From: Leptolyngbya sp. PLA1 | Lineage (GTDB): Bacteria > Planctomycetota > Phycisphaerae > Phycisphaerales > UBA1924 | Length of the DNA: 49,244 nucleotides | Direction: 5' to 3' | NCBI GenBank assembly: GCA_021405315.1 | Contig: QWIH01000026.1 | Location: forward strand, 1-49,244 | Part shown: positions 1 to 9,729 of the stretch, one piece after another | Numbering within the stretch: the first letter of the stretch is position 1 | Layout: each line of letters opens with the position of its first letter | Position numbers and translations under genes: made by a program | The notes under the pieces: generated by a model | What the model saw: the letters and a program-made list of their open reading frames with translations, nothing else | Databases searched by the model: none | What the model was told of the DNA's origin: nothing

Positions 1-505
1 CGCCTGTCCGCGGCGGCGCTCGCTTACGCGGTAACTCTATACCATAATTGTGATCCCGGCCCCGCGCCGGTCTGTGATCAGTGGCTTGCGCACGCATCGC
101 CTTCGCCCTCCCCGCCCCGGAACCTGCCATGTCCGAGACGTCGCCGAGCCCGCCACATGCCGCTCCCCGGCCGTCCCTGCCGGACCGCCTCCTCGGCCGC
201 TGGTACGCCTGCCCCTTCCGCTGGCAGATCGGCGGGGCCGGCCTCATGGCGAAGTTCAACACCACCGCGAACGCCAAATAGACCACAAACACGATGATCG
301 TGAAGACGGTGAGAGCGTCGCCCGTCTTGGCGCCGAAGGCCGTCTGGCCGGAACCCGCGCCCGATCCTCCGAACGCCGACGCCAGACCGCCACCCTGGGG
401 CTTCTGGATCAGCACCGTCAACACCATGATGACGCAGACGGCGAGGAACAGCACCGTGGTCAAGCCGACAAGCCAATCCGGCCACACAAAGGCGAGCGTC
501 GTCAT
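1..505 (-). CDS. secG: SecG, protein-export translocase subunit (open at the left window edge)
   Basis: SecG is the small accessory membrane subunit of the SecYEG translocon. From the ATG at 505 the frame reads a first membrane helix (about residues 10-32), the family hallmark LIQKPQGGGLASAFGGSG, then GQTAFGAKTGD and a second membrane helix ending in VVLNFAM (about residue 88). That core is diagnostic and of normal size. Beyond it the frame stays open to base 1 without a stop, and the tail is Arg/Gly-rich and unlike typical SecG tails. One other minus-strand frame has an Ala/Glu-rich stretch ending at 78, so a frameshift or sequencing error near 240 is possible. The gene lies 89 bp downstream of tpiA on the same strand, a pairing common in bacteria. 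I am sure of the N-terminal core and unsure where the protein ends. Confidence 0.85.
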   Translation of the reverse strand, partial: MTTLAFVWPDWLVGLTTVLFLAVCVIMVLTVLIQKPQGGGLASAFGGSGAGSGQTAFGAKTGDALTVFTIIVFVVYLAFAVVLNFAMRPAPPICQRKGQAYQRPRRRSGRDGRGAACGGLGDVSDMAGSGAGRAKAMRAQATDHRPARGRDHNYGIELPRKRAPPRTG

Positions 506-594
506 AGGGGGCAAGTGTAGGCGGGGAAGACCCGTTTCCCGCCGTGCGCACGGCCGGACCGAACCGTCCTAGCGCTATGCAATCCAGCGGGAAG

Positions 595-1383
<789 letters not shown>

Positions 1384-1468
1384 GACCAGAGGATAGACGG
1401 CGCGTGCGTGGCTGGGGAAGCGGCGTCACTACCATGCCGTCGCACCGCACGATCAGGAGAACAGGCAC

Positions 1469-2770
1469 ATGCCCAGGCGGCGGCTGCCGTGGCAGCAGGA
1501 ACTGCAGATCATCGATACCGCGATGCGGGGCGTTTCGGACGTGACCGACCCGGACCTGATGGTCCGCGCGTACTGGGACAGCATCCGCGAGTTGCTCCCC
1601 GACGCGGACTACCTCGCCCTCTCCCGGCGCGGGGTCGAGCCGCCGGACTACCTGATCACGCGATCGGCCCGGTTTGTCGAGCACTTCAACCCATGGAAGG
1701 AGCGGCACCGCCTGCCCCGGCTGCGCGGGGGGCTGCTCGGCGAGATCGCTTATGCCGATGCCCCTGTCGTCATCGAGAATCTCCCCGAGCGTCTTCGGGA
1801 GGACGATCCGGGCTACTTCTACCTGCGGGGATACCAGGCCCTGGTCGCCCTCCCCCAATACGAAGGCGGCAGGGGCGTCAACATCGGCATGACGCTCTAT
1901 GAGTCCGGGGAGGAGTTCGACCCTTCCCGCGTCCCGATGATGCACTGGCAGGCGAGCCTCTTCGGCAGGGGCACGCAGAATCTCGTGCTCCGCAACCAGC
2001 TCCAGTCCGCTCTCGCGGCGCTCGACCGCGAGCTCCGCACCGTGGGCCAGATCCAGCGATCGCTCCTGCCCGCGACGCTCCCCGACTTGCCCGGCCTCGA
2101 GTTCGCAGCCCATTACCACACCAGCGCCAGCGCGGGAGGTGACTACTACGACTTCTTCCCGCTCGAAGGGGGACGTCTGGGCATTTTCATCGCGGATGTG
2201 TCGGGACACGGCACCCCCGCGGCGGTCCTCATGGCCATCACACACGCGCTCGCCCACACCGCCCCGGGCTCCCTCACCCCGCCCCATGACGTCCTCTCTC
2301 ATCTCAACTCCAGGCTGGCGAGGTCATACACCCTCGACGGCTCGTTCGTCACGGCGTTCTACGCCGTCTTCGACCCGGCGACCCGGAGACTCACCTACTC
2401 CTGCGCGGGCCACAACCCGCCCAGACTCAGGCGGGGCCAGACCGTCCGAAGCCTCGACTCGGCCGCCGGCCTGCCCCTGGGCGTGCTCGATGATCAGTCC
2501 TTTCCTCAATCCAGCATTGATCTCGCTTCCGGCGACCTGCTCCTGCTCTATACCGATGGGATTACCGAGGCCATGCCCGCCCCGGCATCAGACGGTCGGG
2601 CGGAGTTGTTCGGAGTCGAGCGGCTGGATGCCCTGCTCGCGCAGTCCCACCAGTGCTCGGCCCGCGAATGCGTCGAGTTGATCACGCGCGAGGTCGCGGC
2701 GTTCGTAAAGGGGGCCCCGGCGGCGGACGACCAAACCCTGCTCGCGATGCGCTGCACGCCCCGGCCATGA
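1469..2770 (+). CDS. GAF-domain PP2C (RsbU/SpoIIE-type) serine phosphatase
   Basis: A 433-residue cytoplasmic signalling phosphatase. The first ~160 residues look like a GAF-type sensor fold, followed by a helical linker (about 165-197, with the family phrase QIQRSLLP) and a C-terminal PP2C domain. Metal-binding landmarks are SAGGDYYDF (Asp225), IADVSGHG (Asp243), YTDGITEA (Asp363) and the closing ADDQTLL (Asp420/421), so it should be active. Relatives dephosphorylate anti-sigma-factor antagonists in partner-switching pathways or act downstream of two-component systems. No anti-sigma kinase or STAS antagonist is encoded next to it, so its target is unknown. The ATG at 1469 is preceded by AGGAGA. 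It is followed 108 bp later by pdhA on the same strand. Confidence 0.9.
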   Translation: MPRRRLPWQQELQIIDTAMRGVSDVTDPDLMVRAYWDSIRELLPDADYLALSRRGVEPPDYLITRSARFVEHFNPWKERHRLPRLRGGLLGEIAYADAPVVIENLPERLREDDPGYFYLRGYQALVALPQYEGGRGVNIGMTLYESGEEFDPSRVPMMHWQASLFGRGTQNLVLRNQLQSALAALDRELRTVGQIQRSLLPATLPDLPGLEFAAHYHTSASAGGDYYDFFPLEGGRLGIFIADVSGHGTPAAVLMAITHALAHTAPGSLTPPHDVLSHLNSRLARSYTLDGSFVTAFYAVFDPATRRLTYSCAGHNPPRLRRGQTVRSLDSAAGLPLGVLDDQSFPQSSIDLASGDLLLLYTDGITEAMPAPASDGRAELFGVERLDALLAQSHQCSARECVELITREVAAFVKGAPAADDQTLLAMRCTPRP

Positions 2771-2878
2771 AAGTGCCGATCGGGCTAGAATCTTCGTCAC
2801 CCCAGGCACGTACGAACACCGATCAGAACGATCCGAGTGGTTCGACCCCTCGGGAGTGCCGAAGAGCAGGAATCAGCG

Positions 2879-4057
2879 ATGTCCAACGTTGCCGCGGAGC
2901 CGAAGATGACCCCCATGCAGCCCGGAACGAGGCCGAAGTCTGGCCCTCGAGCCAGCGAGACGGTGGACGCGGGCACGCTCGTGTCGTGGCTGCGGAGCAT
3001 GTACCTCATCCGCGAGTTCGAGAACCGCTGCGGGCAGGCGTATCAGCAGGCGAAGATCGGCGGGTTCTGCCACCTCTACACCGGGCAGGAGGCGACCGCC
3101 GTCGGCACCATCGCCGCTGTCAACGGGGATGACCCGGTCATCACCGCGTACCGCGATCACGGGCATGCGTTGGCGCGGGGCATGGACCCGGGCGCCTGCA
3201 TGGCGGAGATGTTCGGGAAGGCCACCGGCTGCGCCAAGGGCAAGGGCGGGTCGATGCACATGTTCGACAAGCCCCACTGGCTGTTCGGCGGGCACGGCAT
3301 CGTGGGCGCTCAGGTCCCGGTCGGCACCGGCCTGGCCTTCGCCGCCAAGTACGAGCTTGAGGTGCTCGGTCAGGCGCTTCCAAACCCCGGCGTGATCCCG
3401 GGTGACAAGGCCAAAAAGAAGGTCTGCCTTACGTACCTCGGCGACGGCGCGCTCAACCAGGGTGCGCTCCACGAGGCCATGAACCTCGCGGGCCTGTGGT
3501 CCATCCCGGTCATCATCATCGTCGAGAACAACGGCTACTCCATGGGCACCGCTATCTCCCGCGGCACCACCATGGCCCACGACCTCACCAAGAAGGCCGA
3601 GGCCTACGGCATCCGTGGCGAGATCATCGACGGCTTCGACGTGCTCGACCTCTACGACGACTTCAAGCCCCTCGTCGACTGGTGCCGCGAGAATCAGAAG
3701 CCCGCCTTTGTCGACCTCAAGACCTACCGCTACCTCGGGCACTCGATGTCCGACCCCCAGAAGTACCGCACGAAGGAAGAGGTCGATCAGTTCAAGTCCA
3801 AGGACTCCATCGACCGCATGGCGCACCGCCTCATGACGGAGCGCAAGGGGAAGGACGGCACGCCGGTGCTCACCGAGGCCGGGTTTGTGCAGATCCAGGC
3901 CGAGGTGCGCGAGATCGTGAAGGCCGCCGTCGACTTCGCCGAAGCCAGCCCGGCACCCGACGCCGCCGAGCTCTTCACCGATGTGCTGCTCAACCCGATG
4001 AAGAACATGAGCCCGCAGGCCGAGTACACGCACGGGGCCAAAAACCCACTTCTGTAG
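2879..4057 (+). CDS. pdhA: Pyruvate dehydrogenase E1 component, alpha subunit
   Basis: The alpha chain of the thiamine-diphosphate-dependent E1 enzyme, which decarboxylates pyruvate and acetylates lipoyl-E2. The 392-residue protein shows the E1-alpha landmarks: AYRDHGHALARG (90-101), GGSMHMF, GGHGIVGAQVPVGTG (137-151), the ThDP/Mg motif running from GDGALNQG (188) to ENNGYSMGT (216-224), and the phosphorylation-loop equivalent YRYLGHSMSDP. The longer reading frame starts at 2837, but the ATG at 2879 has AGGA eight bases upstream and gives a normal N terminus. A TAGAAT hexamer at 2786-2791 could be its -10 box. No E1 beta or E2 gene is adjacent; the E3 gene lpdA lies at the other end of the window. 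A branched-chain or acetoin E1 alpha is the alternative, but the sequence is most like the two-chain PDH E1 alpha. Confidence 0.92.
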   Translation: MSNVAAEPKMTPMQPGTRPKSGPRASETVDAGTLVSWLRSMYLIREFENRCGQAYQQAKIGGFCHLYTGQEATAVGTIAAVNGDDPVITAYRDHGHALARGMDPGACMAEMFGKATGCAKGKGGSMHMFDKPHWLFGGHGIVGAQVPVGTGLAFAAKYELEVLGQALPNPGVIPGDKAKKKVCLTYLGDGALNQGALHEAMNLAGLWSIPVIIIVENNGYSMGTAISRGTTMAHDLTKKAEAYGIRGEIIDGFDVLDLYDDFKPLVDWCRENQKPAFVDLKTYRYLGHSMSDPQKYRTKEEVDQFKSKDSIDRMAHRLMTERKGKDGTPVLTEAGFVQIQAEVREIVKAAVDFAEASPAPDAAELFTDVLLNPMKNMSPQAEYTHGAKNPLL

Positions 4058-4099
4058 CCGGTTTGGCCGGCCCGTAGCCGCTCTCCGTACCGTTGACCC

Positions 4100-4360
4100 A
4101 TGCGTGTCACCCGGTGCGTCTGCCGCGGACTCTCGTTTGCGACGTTGCTTGCGGATGCACGCGCGGGGGGGCTCAGCCTCGATCAGCTCGTCGAATCCAC
4201 GGGCTGCGGCACGGGATGCGGTCTCTGCTTGCCCTACCTCCTCAAGGCGCTGCGGACAGGCGAGGCCGAGCAGGGAGTGCTCAGCGCCGCCGAGTTCGAC
4301 CGGCTGATGGCCGAATACCGCGGGCTGACGCCGAGGGACACGCGGGCCTCAACGGGCTGA
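4100..4360 (+). CDS. Small BFD-like [2Fe-2S]-binding protein
   Basis: An 86-residue protein with Cys6-x-Cys8 at the N terminus and Cys40-x2-Cys43 about thirty residues later. This is the cysteine spacing of the BFD (bacterioferritin-associated ferredoxin) [2Fe-2S] fold. A fifth cysteine (Cys36) lies in TGCGTGCGLC. The intervening LSLDQLVESTG matches the helix-turn-helix-like core of that fold. Free-standing BFD proteins can release iron from bacterioferritin, while the same domain occurs fused to nitrite reductases and other redox enzymes; no bacterioferritin gene is present here. It starts 42 bp after pdhA and may be co-transcribed. Its last 12 bases overlap the end of the convergent PQQ-propeller gene. 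The fold is confident; the role is not. Confidence 0.75.
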   Translation: MRVTRCVCRGLSFATLLADARAGGLSLDQLVESTGCGTGCGLCLPYLLKALRTGEAEQGVLSAAEFDRLMAEYRGLTPRDTRASTG

Positions 4361-7300
4361 TGTCGGGCAGTCGAGCACGAGGGTCGCGACGCCCTGGCCA
4401 ACCAGCACCTTGCCGTCGAGCAGCACCACGGACGTGGGCGGCTCGAAGAGCGCGAGCGTGTGCGTGGTGAGGACTCTGCCCGTCGCCGCCTCCAGCATGA
4501 ACATCCGGTAGGGCGCGGTCTCCGCGATCCCGAGGTCGCTCTCGGGTGATTCGATCGTGACCAGCACGTCCTTCGCGACCAGGGGCGGCTCGAGTTGGGA
4601 CGAGTCGAGCGAATCCGCGCCCACCACGCGGCCGGCGGCATCCACAACGAGCGCGCCCTGCGTGGTCGAGAGTACCAGGCGATCCTCCCAGGCGATCCCC
4701 GCGACCGGGAGCGACATCTTGGCGCGGGATTCCAGCGGTGCAGGCGAGACAGCCCCGCCCTCCAGCGAGACCTGCCAGAGCCTGAGCTCGGAATCCAGCA
4801 CGATGAGCGAGCCCCCGACGACCCAGCCGTCGGTGGAGGCCCTGAGCGCCTCCGACCTCGTCGACCACTTCACGTTGCCGGTCCGGGGATCAAACCGGGC
4901 GACGCCCTCCGCGGAGGCCACGATCCCGTCGCCACCCGGCCCGGGGCGAATCCACCTCGGATGGTCTCCGAGCACGCTCGCGGGCAGCCGCGCGAGCGGC
5001 TCTCCCGTGCGGGAATCAAACGTGAGCACGCCCGCACTGAGCTGACCATCCGAGGCGCGGACCGCGCCGGAGACCACGACGACCCCTCCGACATGACTCA
5101 CGTCGTAGACACGCTGGAGGTCCAGGGGCTTCTTCCAGAGCGCGCGCCCGTCATCGAGCGAAATCGCCGCCGCGAACCCGGTGCGCTGCACGAGCACGAT
5201 CTCGTCGGCGTCGATCGACACGACGATCGACTCCGGCCTCACGTGCCCCTCGAGGGGAGTGGGGATGCGGTCATTGGGGTCATAGACCGGCGGCGAGTCG
5301 AAGAGCGAGAGGAACTCGGGGGTCGTCCACTTTGTCCTGCCGTCGAGCCCAACCGCCTCGATCGTGCCCCCGCGCGCCGAAGGCCAGAAGAGATAGGCGA
5401 CGTCGACGCCGACCTTGAGCGGAGTGGGTGCCCCGTGGGCACGCCGGGTCCAGACGGGCTCAAGACGCCCATCGCCCAGCGCCGCCGCCCAGAGCGCCGC
5501 TGTCTGCGTCCGCTCCTCGTACATCATCACGCTGTCCGTGCTTGTACCCGGTCCGGTCCGGAGCATGGGGTGCAGCGGCTGCCAGCCCTCCAGCACCTGC
5601 CCGCCCGACGTCGCGCCGGAACCCATGACCGGCAGCGGGCCGCGCTCGGTGAGAGATCTCGCGGCGGCGGAAGCCGCGTCGCGCACGGGCACGCTGCCAC
5701 TCGGTCCCCTGATCGTCAGCGTGGGGTGTTCATCCGCGAGCCGACGGAGCGTGCGGAAGAGGCTCCCCTGCTCCTCCTGACCCGTGGCGAGCTCCGCGAG
5801 GGTGGCCGCAAGTTCGCCGAGCACCGGCACCTGATCGGCCCGCCCGATGGCGACCGACAGTTCCGCGGCTGTCAGCCCGCGCCCGGCGGCGATCCGAGCC
5901 TTCACGCGGTCGCCCGCCTTGGCGTGCGCAGCCGCGGCCCGCTTCCAAAGCTCGGGCGCCACGGCTGCCACGGGGTAGCGCCGGGCAATCTGTTCATGCA
6001 CCAGAGGATCGGCTGAGTCCCGTCTCGCGTCGGCGAGCCCCAGGGCCTCTTCGTCGAACGCCGCGTACGGATCCGGCCCGGCCTTTCGCAGCAGGTCCGC
6101 GAGGGCGTCCTCCGCGAGCTGCCCCGCGGGGCGTCGGAGCCCGCCCGTGGGAAGCACCTCGGCCAGCGAGTCGTCAAGCAGCACCCGCTGCAGCGACTCC
6201 GCCGCCTGCGTGAAACGGCCCTGAAGATCACGAAGCCAGGCCTCCTCGAGCGCGTGCGCCGCGATCTGATCCGGGGACTGCGCACACGCCGGAAGCCGGG
6301 CGATGATGGCGTCGAGCAGGTTCGCGTCGGTGATGATGGGGGCGGGGCCCGCGGCCGAAGGGTCGTGCGAGCTCCTCGCCATCGCCAGCAGCAGCATGAA
6401 GAGTCGCTCGCGGAGCGCGTCGCGGTCCGGGACGATGGCCGGGCCGTTCAGCACGCGCAGCGCCGCGTCCGTGAGCTCGGGGACGCGTGCGGCGTGGCCG
6501 CTGCGGTGGAGCAGTTCGACGTAGGTCAGCAGGGGCCTCGGGTCTCGAGGGGACTGCGCCACGCGCCGGTCGAGCAGCCGCTCCGCGTGCTCCCAGGGCA
6601 CGAGGCTGCTGAGCGTCCGGGTGTCGTTGATGAGCAAGTGGGCCTCGCCCCCGGAGACTTCGGATGTCGCCAGGACGATGTTCCCGGATCTCGGGACAGG
6701 CAGCCTCACCTCCCCGGCCCCGTCCGGGCTGAGCACGATGAGCTCGTTGCTCACGGGAACGACAACCCGGTCATCGCAGACCAGCACCCGCCCTCGGATG
6801 CCCCCGCCGCTGATCGCAGGCCCGAGCGGAACGATGGAACCCTCCGCGAACGAGGCCCGATCGACGCTGAAGAGACGGCCCGGCGCGACCGCGAGCAGCC
6901 TGGGGCCGCAGGCGAGCAGGTACCGCGGGTCGCCCATGGCGCTGCAGTCCCGGGCGGCGCGGATGACGCCATCGGCAAGCGAGAGCTCAATGACGCGCTC
7001 CCGACCGGGCTCCACGAAGTAGATGCTGTCGCCCGCGACGACAGGCACCTGCATCTCGTACGGGGGAATGCCGGCGATGGAGCGCATCGCATTCATGTCG
7101 AAGCCGCGGGCCGCCCGCGTGACACGGACCCAGACGGGCCGTCCGGTGGCGACCTCGTAGGCCCCCAGGACGCCCATGTCGTCGCCCCTGTAGACCACAC
7201 CCTGGTGCACCACCCCGCCGTCCGGCCTCACCTGTGCGCGACCCCAGGGGTTGGTGCCCACGCTGCCCACCAGTCTGGTCCATCGCTCGCGCCCCGTGTG

Positions 7301-8530
7301 GAGGTCCAGCCCGACGAGGAAGAGCACCGACGTGCGTCGGATGGCGCTCGCCTTGCGGACGCTGAGCACGACCGTGTCGCCCTCGATGAGCGCAGGGCCC
7401 CGCACCACGGCCTCGTCGAGCTCCTGTCCGAGTTCGCCGGGGTCGACCATCCACAACAGGCGACCGGTGGCGACATCACGCGCCTGCACCCGCCGATCGC
7501 CCCGGCGCTGCCCGCTCTCCGGGTTGCCCATCGGCGCAACGGCAACGCCGGAACCTACGGAGACGGTCGCGGCGTCTTCCGACCAGCCTTGGAGGCCCGT
7601 GAGCGCGAACATCTGCTCCGGCGCCTGGCGCAGCGCGCCCGCGGGCGCGAGGTCGGACCGCCACAGCGGGGCGAGTGTTGTGCTGTCCCACGCGCCCAGA
7701 CGCTCGCCGTCGTTCACCAGCACCCGGTCCCCCACCACGGTCGGAAAGACCCAGGCGACGCGACCATCCTGATCGTCACGTCCGCCGGACGCCCGCGAGT
7801 CCGCGTTGACCTCCTGCAGCGGCGCCCGGGGGGGCTGATCGGTGGAGATGCGGGGCTGCGGGTCCAGCACGCTTCGGGCCGCGTCCTGCACAACCGCCGG
7901 AATCGGAGCGGGTGTGGCGGCCTTGGGTGGCAGGCCGGCGTCCTCTCGCCAGCGGGCCGCCCACGCACGCACGGCCTCACGCGGGAGGAATGAGGCGACC
8001 TCGAGCGCGAGCTCGGCGGCGTCCGCCGCCTGCCGCTCCACCCGCCGCTCGGGGTGAGTTTCGAGCTGTTCGAGCGTCAGGCGGGCGGCCTCGAAACGGG
8101 CGTTCTCGAGGTCGGTCTGGGCGAGACGGAGGGCGGCCTCGAACCCCGCAGGGGTGAGCAACCGCGTCCGTTCGACCTGCGCAAACTCGCCGAGAGCCAG
8201 AAGCTGCGACGCGCGGGCCGATTCCTCCGCCCGGTACTTCTCCAGGAGTTCCCTCCTCGAAAGCAGCAGGCGGTGCACCACCCTGCGCACGGGCACGAAG
8301 ACTTCTTCGTCCTTGGAGTCAGGGAGCAGGCGGTCGCCTTCCTGCTCCAGCAGCAGTTGGAGCACGCGGACGGCCTCGGAATCGTTGCCGGCGTCCGAGA
8401 GCTCCTGGACGCGGATCAGCGCATCGGAGGCCGTGACGGATTCGTCGGTCGACACGGGCCGTGTGCGCTGCCCCCACGCCGCCAAGGGCAGCAGGCAGAT
8501 CAGCAGGTACGCACCGACGCTGCAACGCAT
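4349..8530 (-). CDS. Secreted PQQ-like beta-propeller repeat protein (1393 aa)
   Basis: A very large exported protein. The reading frame extends upstream to 8671, but the ATG at 8530 has GGAGG right before it and begins a clean signal peptide (MRCSVGAYLLICLLPLAAWG, then QRT). About 230 residues of helical, TPR-like sequence follow (ALIRVQELSDAGNDSEAVRV). Then comes a long series of propeller blades with the PQQ/BamB-type pattern of a residue run such as VVGDRVLVNDGERLGAWDS followed by LAPLWR, and WMVDPGEL, GSLIVLDSELRLWQV near the end. A second helical region separates two propeller segments (about residues 680-1000). No catalytic methanol-dehydrogenase residues were recognised, so binding or scaffolding in the periplasm is more likely than quinoprotein activity. 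It is transcribed alone, convergent with the BFD gene. Confidence 0.8.
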   Translation of the reverse strand: MRCSVGAYLLICLLPLAAWGQRTRPVSTDESVTASDALIRVQELSDAGNDSEAVRVLQLLLEQEGDRLLPDSKDEEVFVPVRRVVHRLLLSRRELLEKYRAEESARASQLLALGEFAQVERTRLLTPAGFEAALRLAQTDLENARFEAARLTLEQLETHPERRVERQAADAAELALEVASFLPREAVRAWAARWREDAGLPPKAATPAPIPAVVQDAARSVLDPQPRISTDQPPRAPLQEVNADSRASGGRDDQDGRVAWVFPTVVGDRVLVNDGERLGAWDSTTLAPLWRSDLAPAGALRQAPEQMFALTGLQGWSEDAATVSVGSGVAVAPMGNPESGQRRGDRRVQARDVATGRLLWMVDPGELGQELDEAVVRGPALIEGDTVVLSVRKASAIRRTSVLFLVGLDLHTGRERWTRLVGSVGTNPWGRAQVRPDGGVVHQGVVYRGDDMGVLGAYEVATGRPVWVRVTRAARGFDMNAMRSIAGIPPYEMQVPVVAGDSIYFVEPGRERVIELSLADGVIRAARDCSAMGDPRYLLACGPRLLAVAPGRLFSVDRASFAEGSIVPLGPAISGGGIRGRVLVCDDRVVVPVSNELIVLSPDGAGEVRLPVPRSGNIVLATSEVSGGEAHLLINDTRTLSSLVPWEHAERLLDRRVAQSPRDPRPLLTYVELLHRSGHAARVPELTDAALRVLNGPAIVPDRDALRERLFMLLLAMARSSHDPSAAGPAPIITDANLLDAIIARLPACAQSPDQIAAHALEEAWLRDLQGRFTQAAESLQRVLLDDSLAEVLPTGGLRRPAGQLAEDALADLLRKAGPDPYAAFDEEALGLADARRDSADPLVHEQIARRYPVAAVAPELWKRAAAAHAKAGDRVKARIAAGRGLTAAELSVAIGRADQVPVLGELAATLAELATGQEEQGSLFRTLRRLADEHPTLTIRGPSGSVPVRDAASAAARSLTERGPLPVMGSGATSGGQVLEGWQPLHPMLRTGPGTSTDSVMMYEERTQTAALWAAALGDGRLEPVWTRRAHGAPTPLKVGVDVAYLFWPSARGGTIEAVGLDGRTKWTTPEFLSLFDSPPVYDPNDRIPTPLEGHVRPESIVVSIDADEIVLVQRTGFAAAISLDDGRALWKKPLDLQRVYDVSHVGGVVVVSGAVRASDGQLSAGVLTFDSRTGEPLARLPASVLGDHPRWIRPGPGGDGIVASAEGVARFDPRTGNVKWSTRSEALRASTDGWVVGGSLIVLDSELRLWQVSLEGGAVSPAPLESRAKMSLPVAGIAWEDRLVLSTTQGALVVDAAGRVVGADSLDSSQLEPPLVAKDVLVTIESPESDLGIAETAPYRMFMLEAATGRVLTTHTLALFEPPTSVVLLDGKVLVGQGVATLVLDCPTSAR

Positions 8531-8713
8531 CGATCCTCCGAACCTCCATACGCCCACCGGGAGTCCCCGGCTGCGATCCCCTCCCCCATTGACCGCATCG
8601 GACCGGGGCGGAGCCGGCTTTCGGACGATCCCCCACTCGGCACCGCCCGCGCCACCGGCACGCCCGCACACAGTATTCCACCCTCATCCTTGACACGACC
8701 GGCCCGCACGCCG

Positions 8714-9205
8714 ATGGCCGCCATGATGGAGGCACTCCGCCCGCCCCTTTCGGCCGACACCGCCGCGCTCGAACAGAGCAGGGGGGTCAGCCTCTGGCTG
8801 GACCCCATCCGGCACGCGATGGGCGAGAAGGCCCGCACGCAGCGGGTGATCGCGCTGGTGGTTGCGAGTTCGCTGATGTCCCTGGGTGATCTCTACATGA
8901 CGCTGACCTACGTCACCAGCGTGGGGATGATCGAGCTCAACCCGCTCGCCCGCGGGCTGATGAACCTCAACTCGCCCCTGCTCGTCATCGTCTGGAAGGT
9001 GGCGCTCACGGTGTTCGGCGCGGGGGTCATCCTCCTCGCAAGGCGGAAGCGCCTCGCGGAGGCCGCGGCGTGGGTCGTGTTCCTCGCCATGGCGTTCCTC
9101 ACCATCCACTGGAGCGGCTTCAACCGCGAGGTCGCCGAGATGACCGAGGAGTATCACATGCTCGCGAACATCGGCGACGAGCGGTTCGTGCAGATGGGCG
9201 AGTGA
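8714..9205 (+). CDS. Small integral membrane protein, DUF5658-like
   Basis: A protein of 163 residues with an N-terminal cytoplasmic-looking segment and three or four membrane helices: a run containing VIALVVASSLMSLGDLYMTL, one around LLVIVWKVALTVFGAGVI and one around AAAWVVFLAMAFLTIHW. The pattern of an Asp in the first helix with a following T/YV and the phrase IELNPLARGLM matches the D...T...ExNP signature of DUF5658-type membrane proteins, whose function is unknown. Three ATGs lie close together (8714, 8723, 8726) and none has a clear ribosome binding site; the first is used here. The 183-bp gap from the divergent PQQ gene contains a TTGACA at 8690-8695, but it lies too close to this start to be a convincing -35 box. 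The lipoprotein gene follows 32 bp downstream. Confidence 0.7.
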   Translation: MAAMMEALRPPLSADTAALEQSRGVSLWLDPIRHAMGEKARTQRVIALVVASSLMSLGDLYMTLTYVTSVGMIELNPLARGLMNLNSPLLVIVWKVALTVFGAGVILLARRKRLAEAAAWVVFLAMAFLTIHWSGFNREVAEMTEEYHMLANIGDERFVQMGE

Positions 9206-9237
9206 CCGCTCCCGGAGCGGGTCCGCTACACTCCGGC

Positions 9238-9726
9238 ATGCGATCTGCCCTCCTCATCGCGTCGTGCGCCGGCGTTCTCTGGGGCTGCGCCGGGGTGCAG
9301 CCCCCGGCGGTGCGCGTCACGGGCACCACGCTTCGTGAGCGCACCGCGGACGCGGCGGTCCTCGATGTCGTCCTCGACGTGGACAATACCGGGCCCGACG
9401 CGCTCCCCCTGCGCAACGTGCTTTATTCCGTCTGGCTGGCCGATCGGCTGGTGTTCCAGGGTACTCGCTCGGCTTCTGCCACCGCGGCGGGCTTCTCCCG
9501 TTGCTCGATCGTGCTGCCCGCGAGCGTGACGGGCGACCCGGCGTCAAGCGGTACGTCGATCACGGTGAAGGGAGAGGTGTTCTACGACTCCCCCCGCGTC
9601 TTCTCCCGCACGATGGCGGAGGCCGGGCTCAGCAGCCCGAGCGTCACGTTCTCCCATCAGGGCGAGGTTGACCTCGCAACACCCGCCCCGGCCCCGAGGG
9701 GCACGGCCCGCACACCGACCCGCTGA
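9238..9726 (+). CDS. Lipoprotein with LEA14-like (type 2 LEA/WHy) domain
   Basis: 162 residues with a lipoprotein signal peptide: MRSALLIASCAGVLWGC, with the lipobox Cys at 17. The mature part (about 25-145) has the LEA-2/WHy pattern: an alternating strand with VLDVVLDVDNTGPDALPLRNV, then YSVWLADRLVFQG and a polar Ser/Thr-rich strand ending in VTGDPASSGTSITVKGEVFY. That family is a fibronectin-like beta-sandwich in small periplasmic lipoproteins of bacteria; molecular function is poorly known. The C-terminal 20 residues are Pro/Ala/Arg-rich. It probably forms a two-gene unit with the membrane protein just upstream. It ends three bases before the convergent ABC permease ends. Confidence 0.7.
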   Translation: MRSALLIASCAGVLWGCAGVQPPAVRVTGTTLRERTADAAVLDVVLDVDNTGPDALPLRNVLYSVWLADRLVFQGTRSASATAAGFSRCSIVLPASVTGDPASSGTSITVKGEVFYDSPRVFSRTMAEAGLSSPSVTFSHQGEVDLATPAPAPRGTARTPTR

Positions 9727-9729
9727 GCC

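Noticed and set aside
4595..6016. Long plus-strand open frame inside the PQQ-propeller gene
   Set aside because: Antisense to a clear propeller protein; the translation is rich in Arg, His and Pro with no recognisable fold.
4349..8530. Quinoprotein alcohol dehydrogenase
   Set aside because: The blades resemble PQQ repeats, but I cannot see the PQQ-site Cys-Cys pair and catalytic Asp/Glu pattern of those enzymes, and the protein is twice their length.
8690..8695. TTGACA as a -35 box for the DUF5658-like gene
   Set aside because: It lies only 19 bases before the ATG, leaving no room for a -10 box and transcript start.
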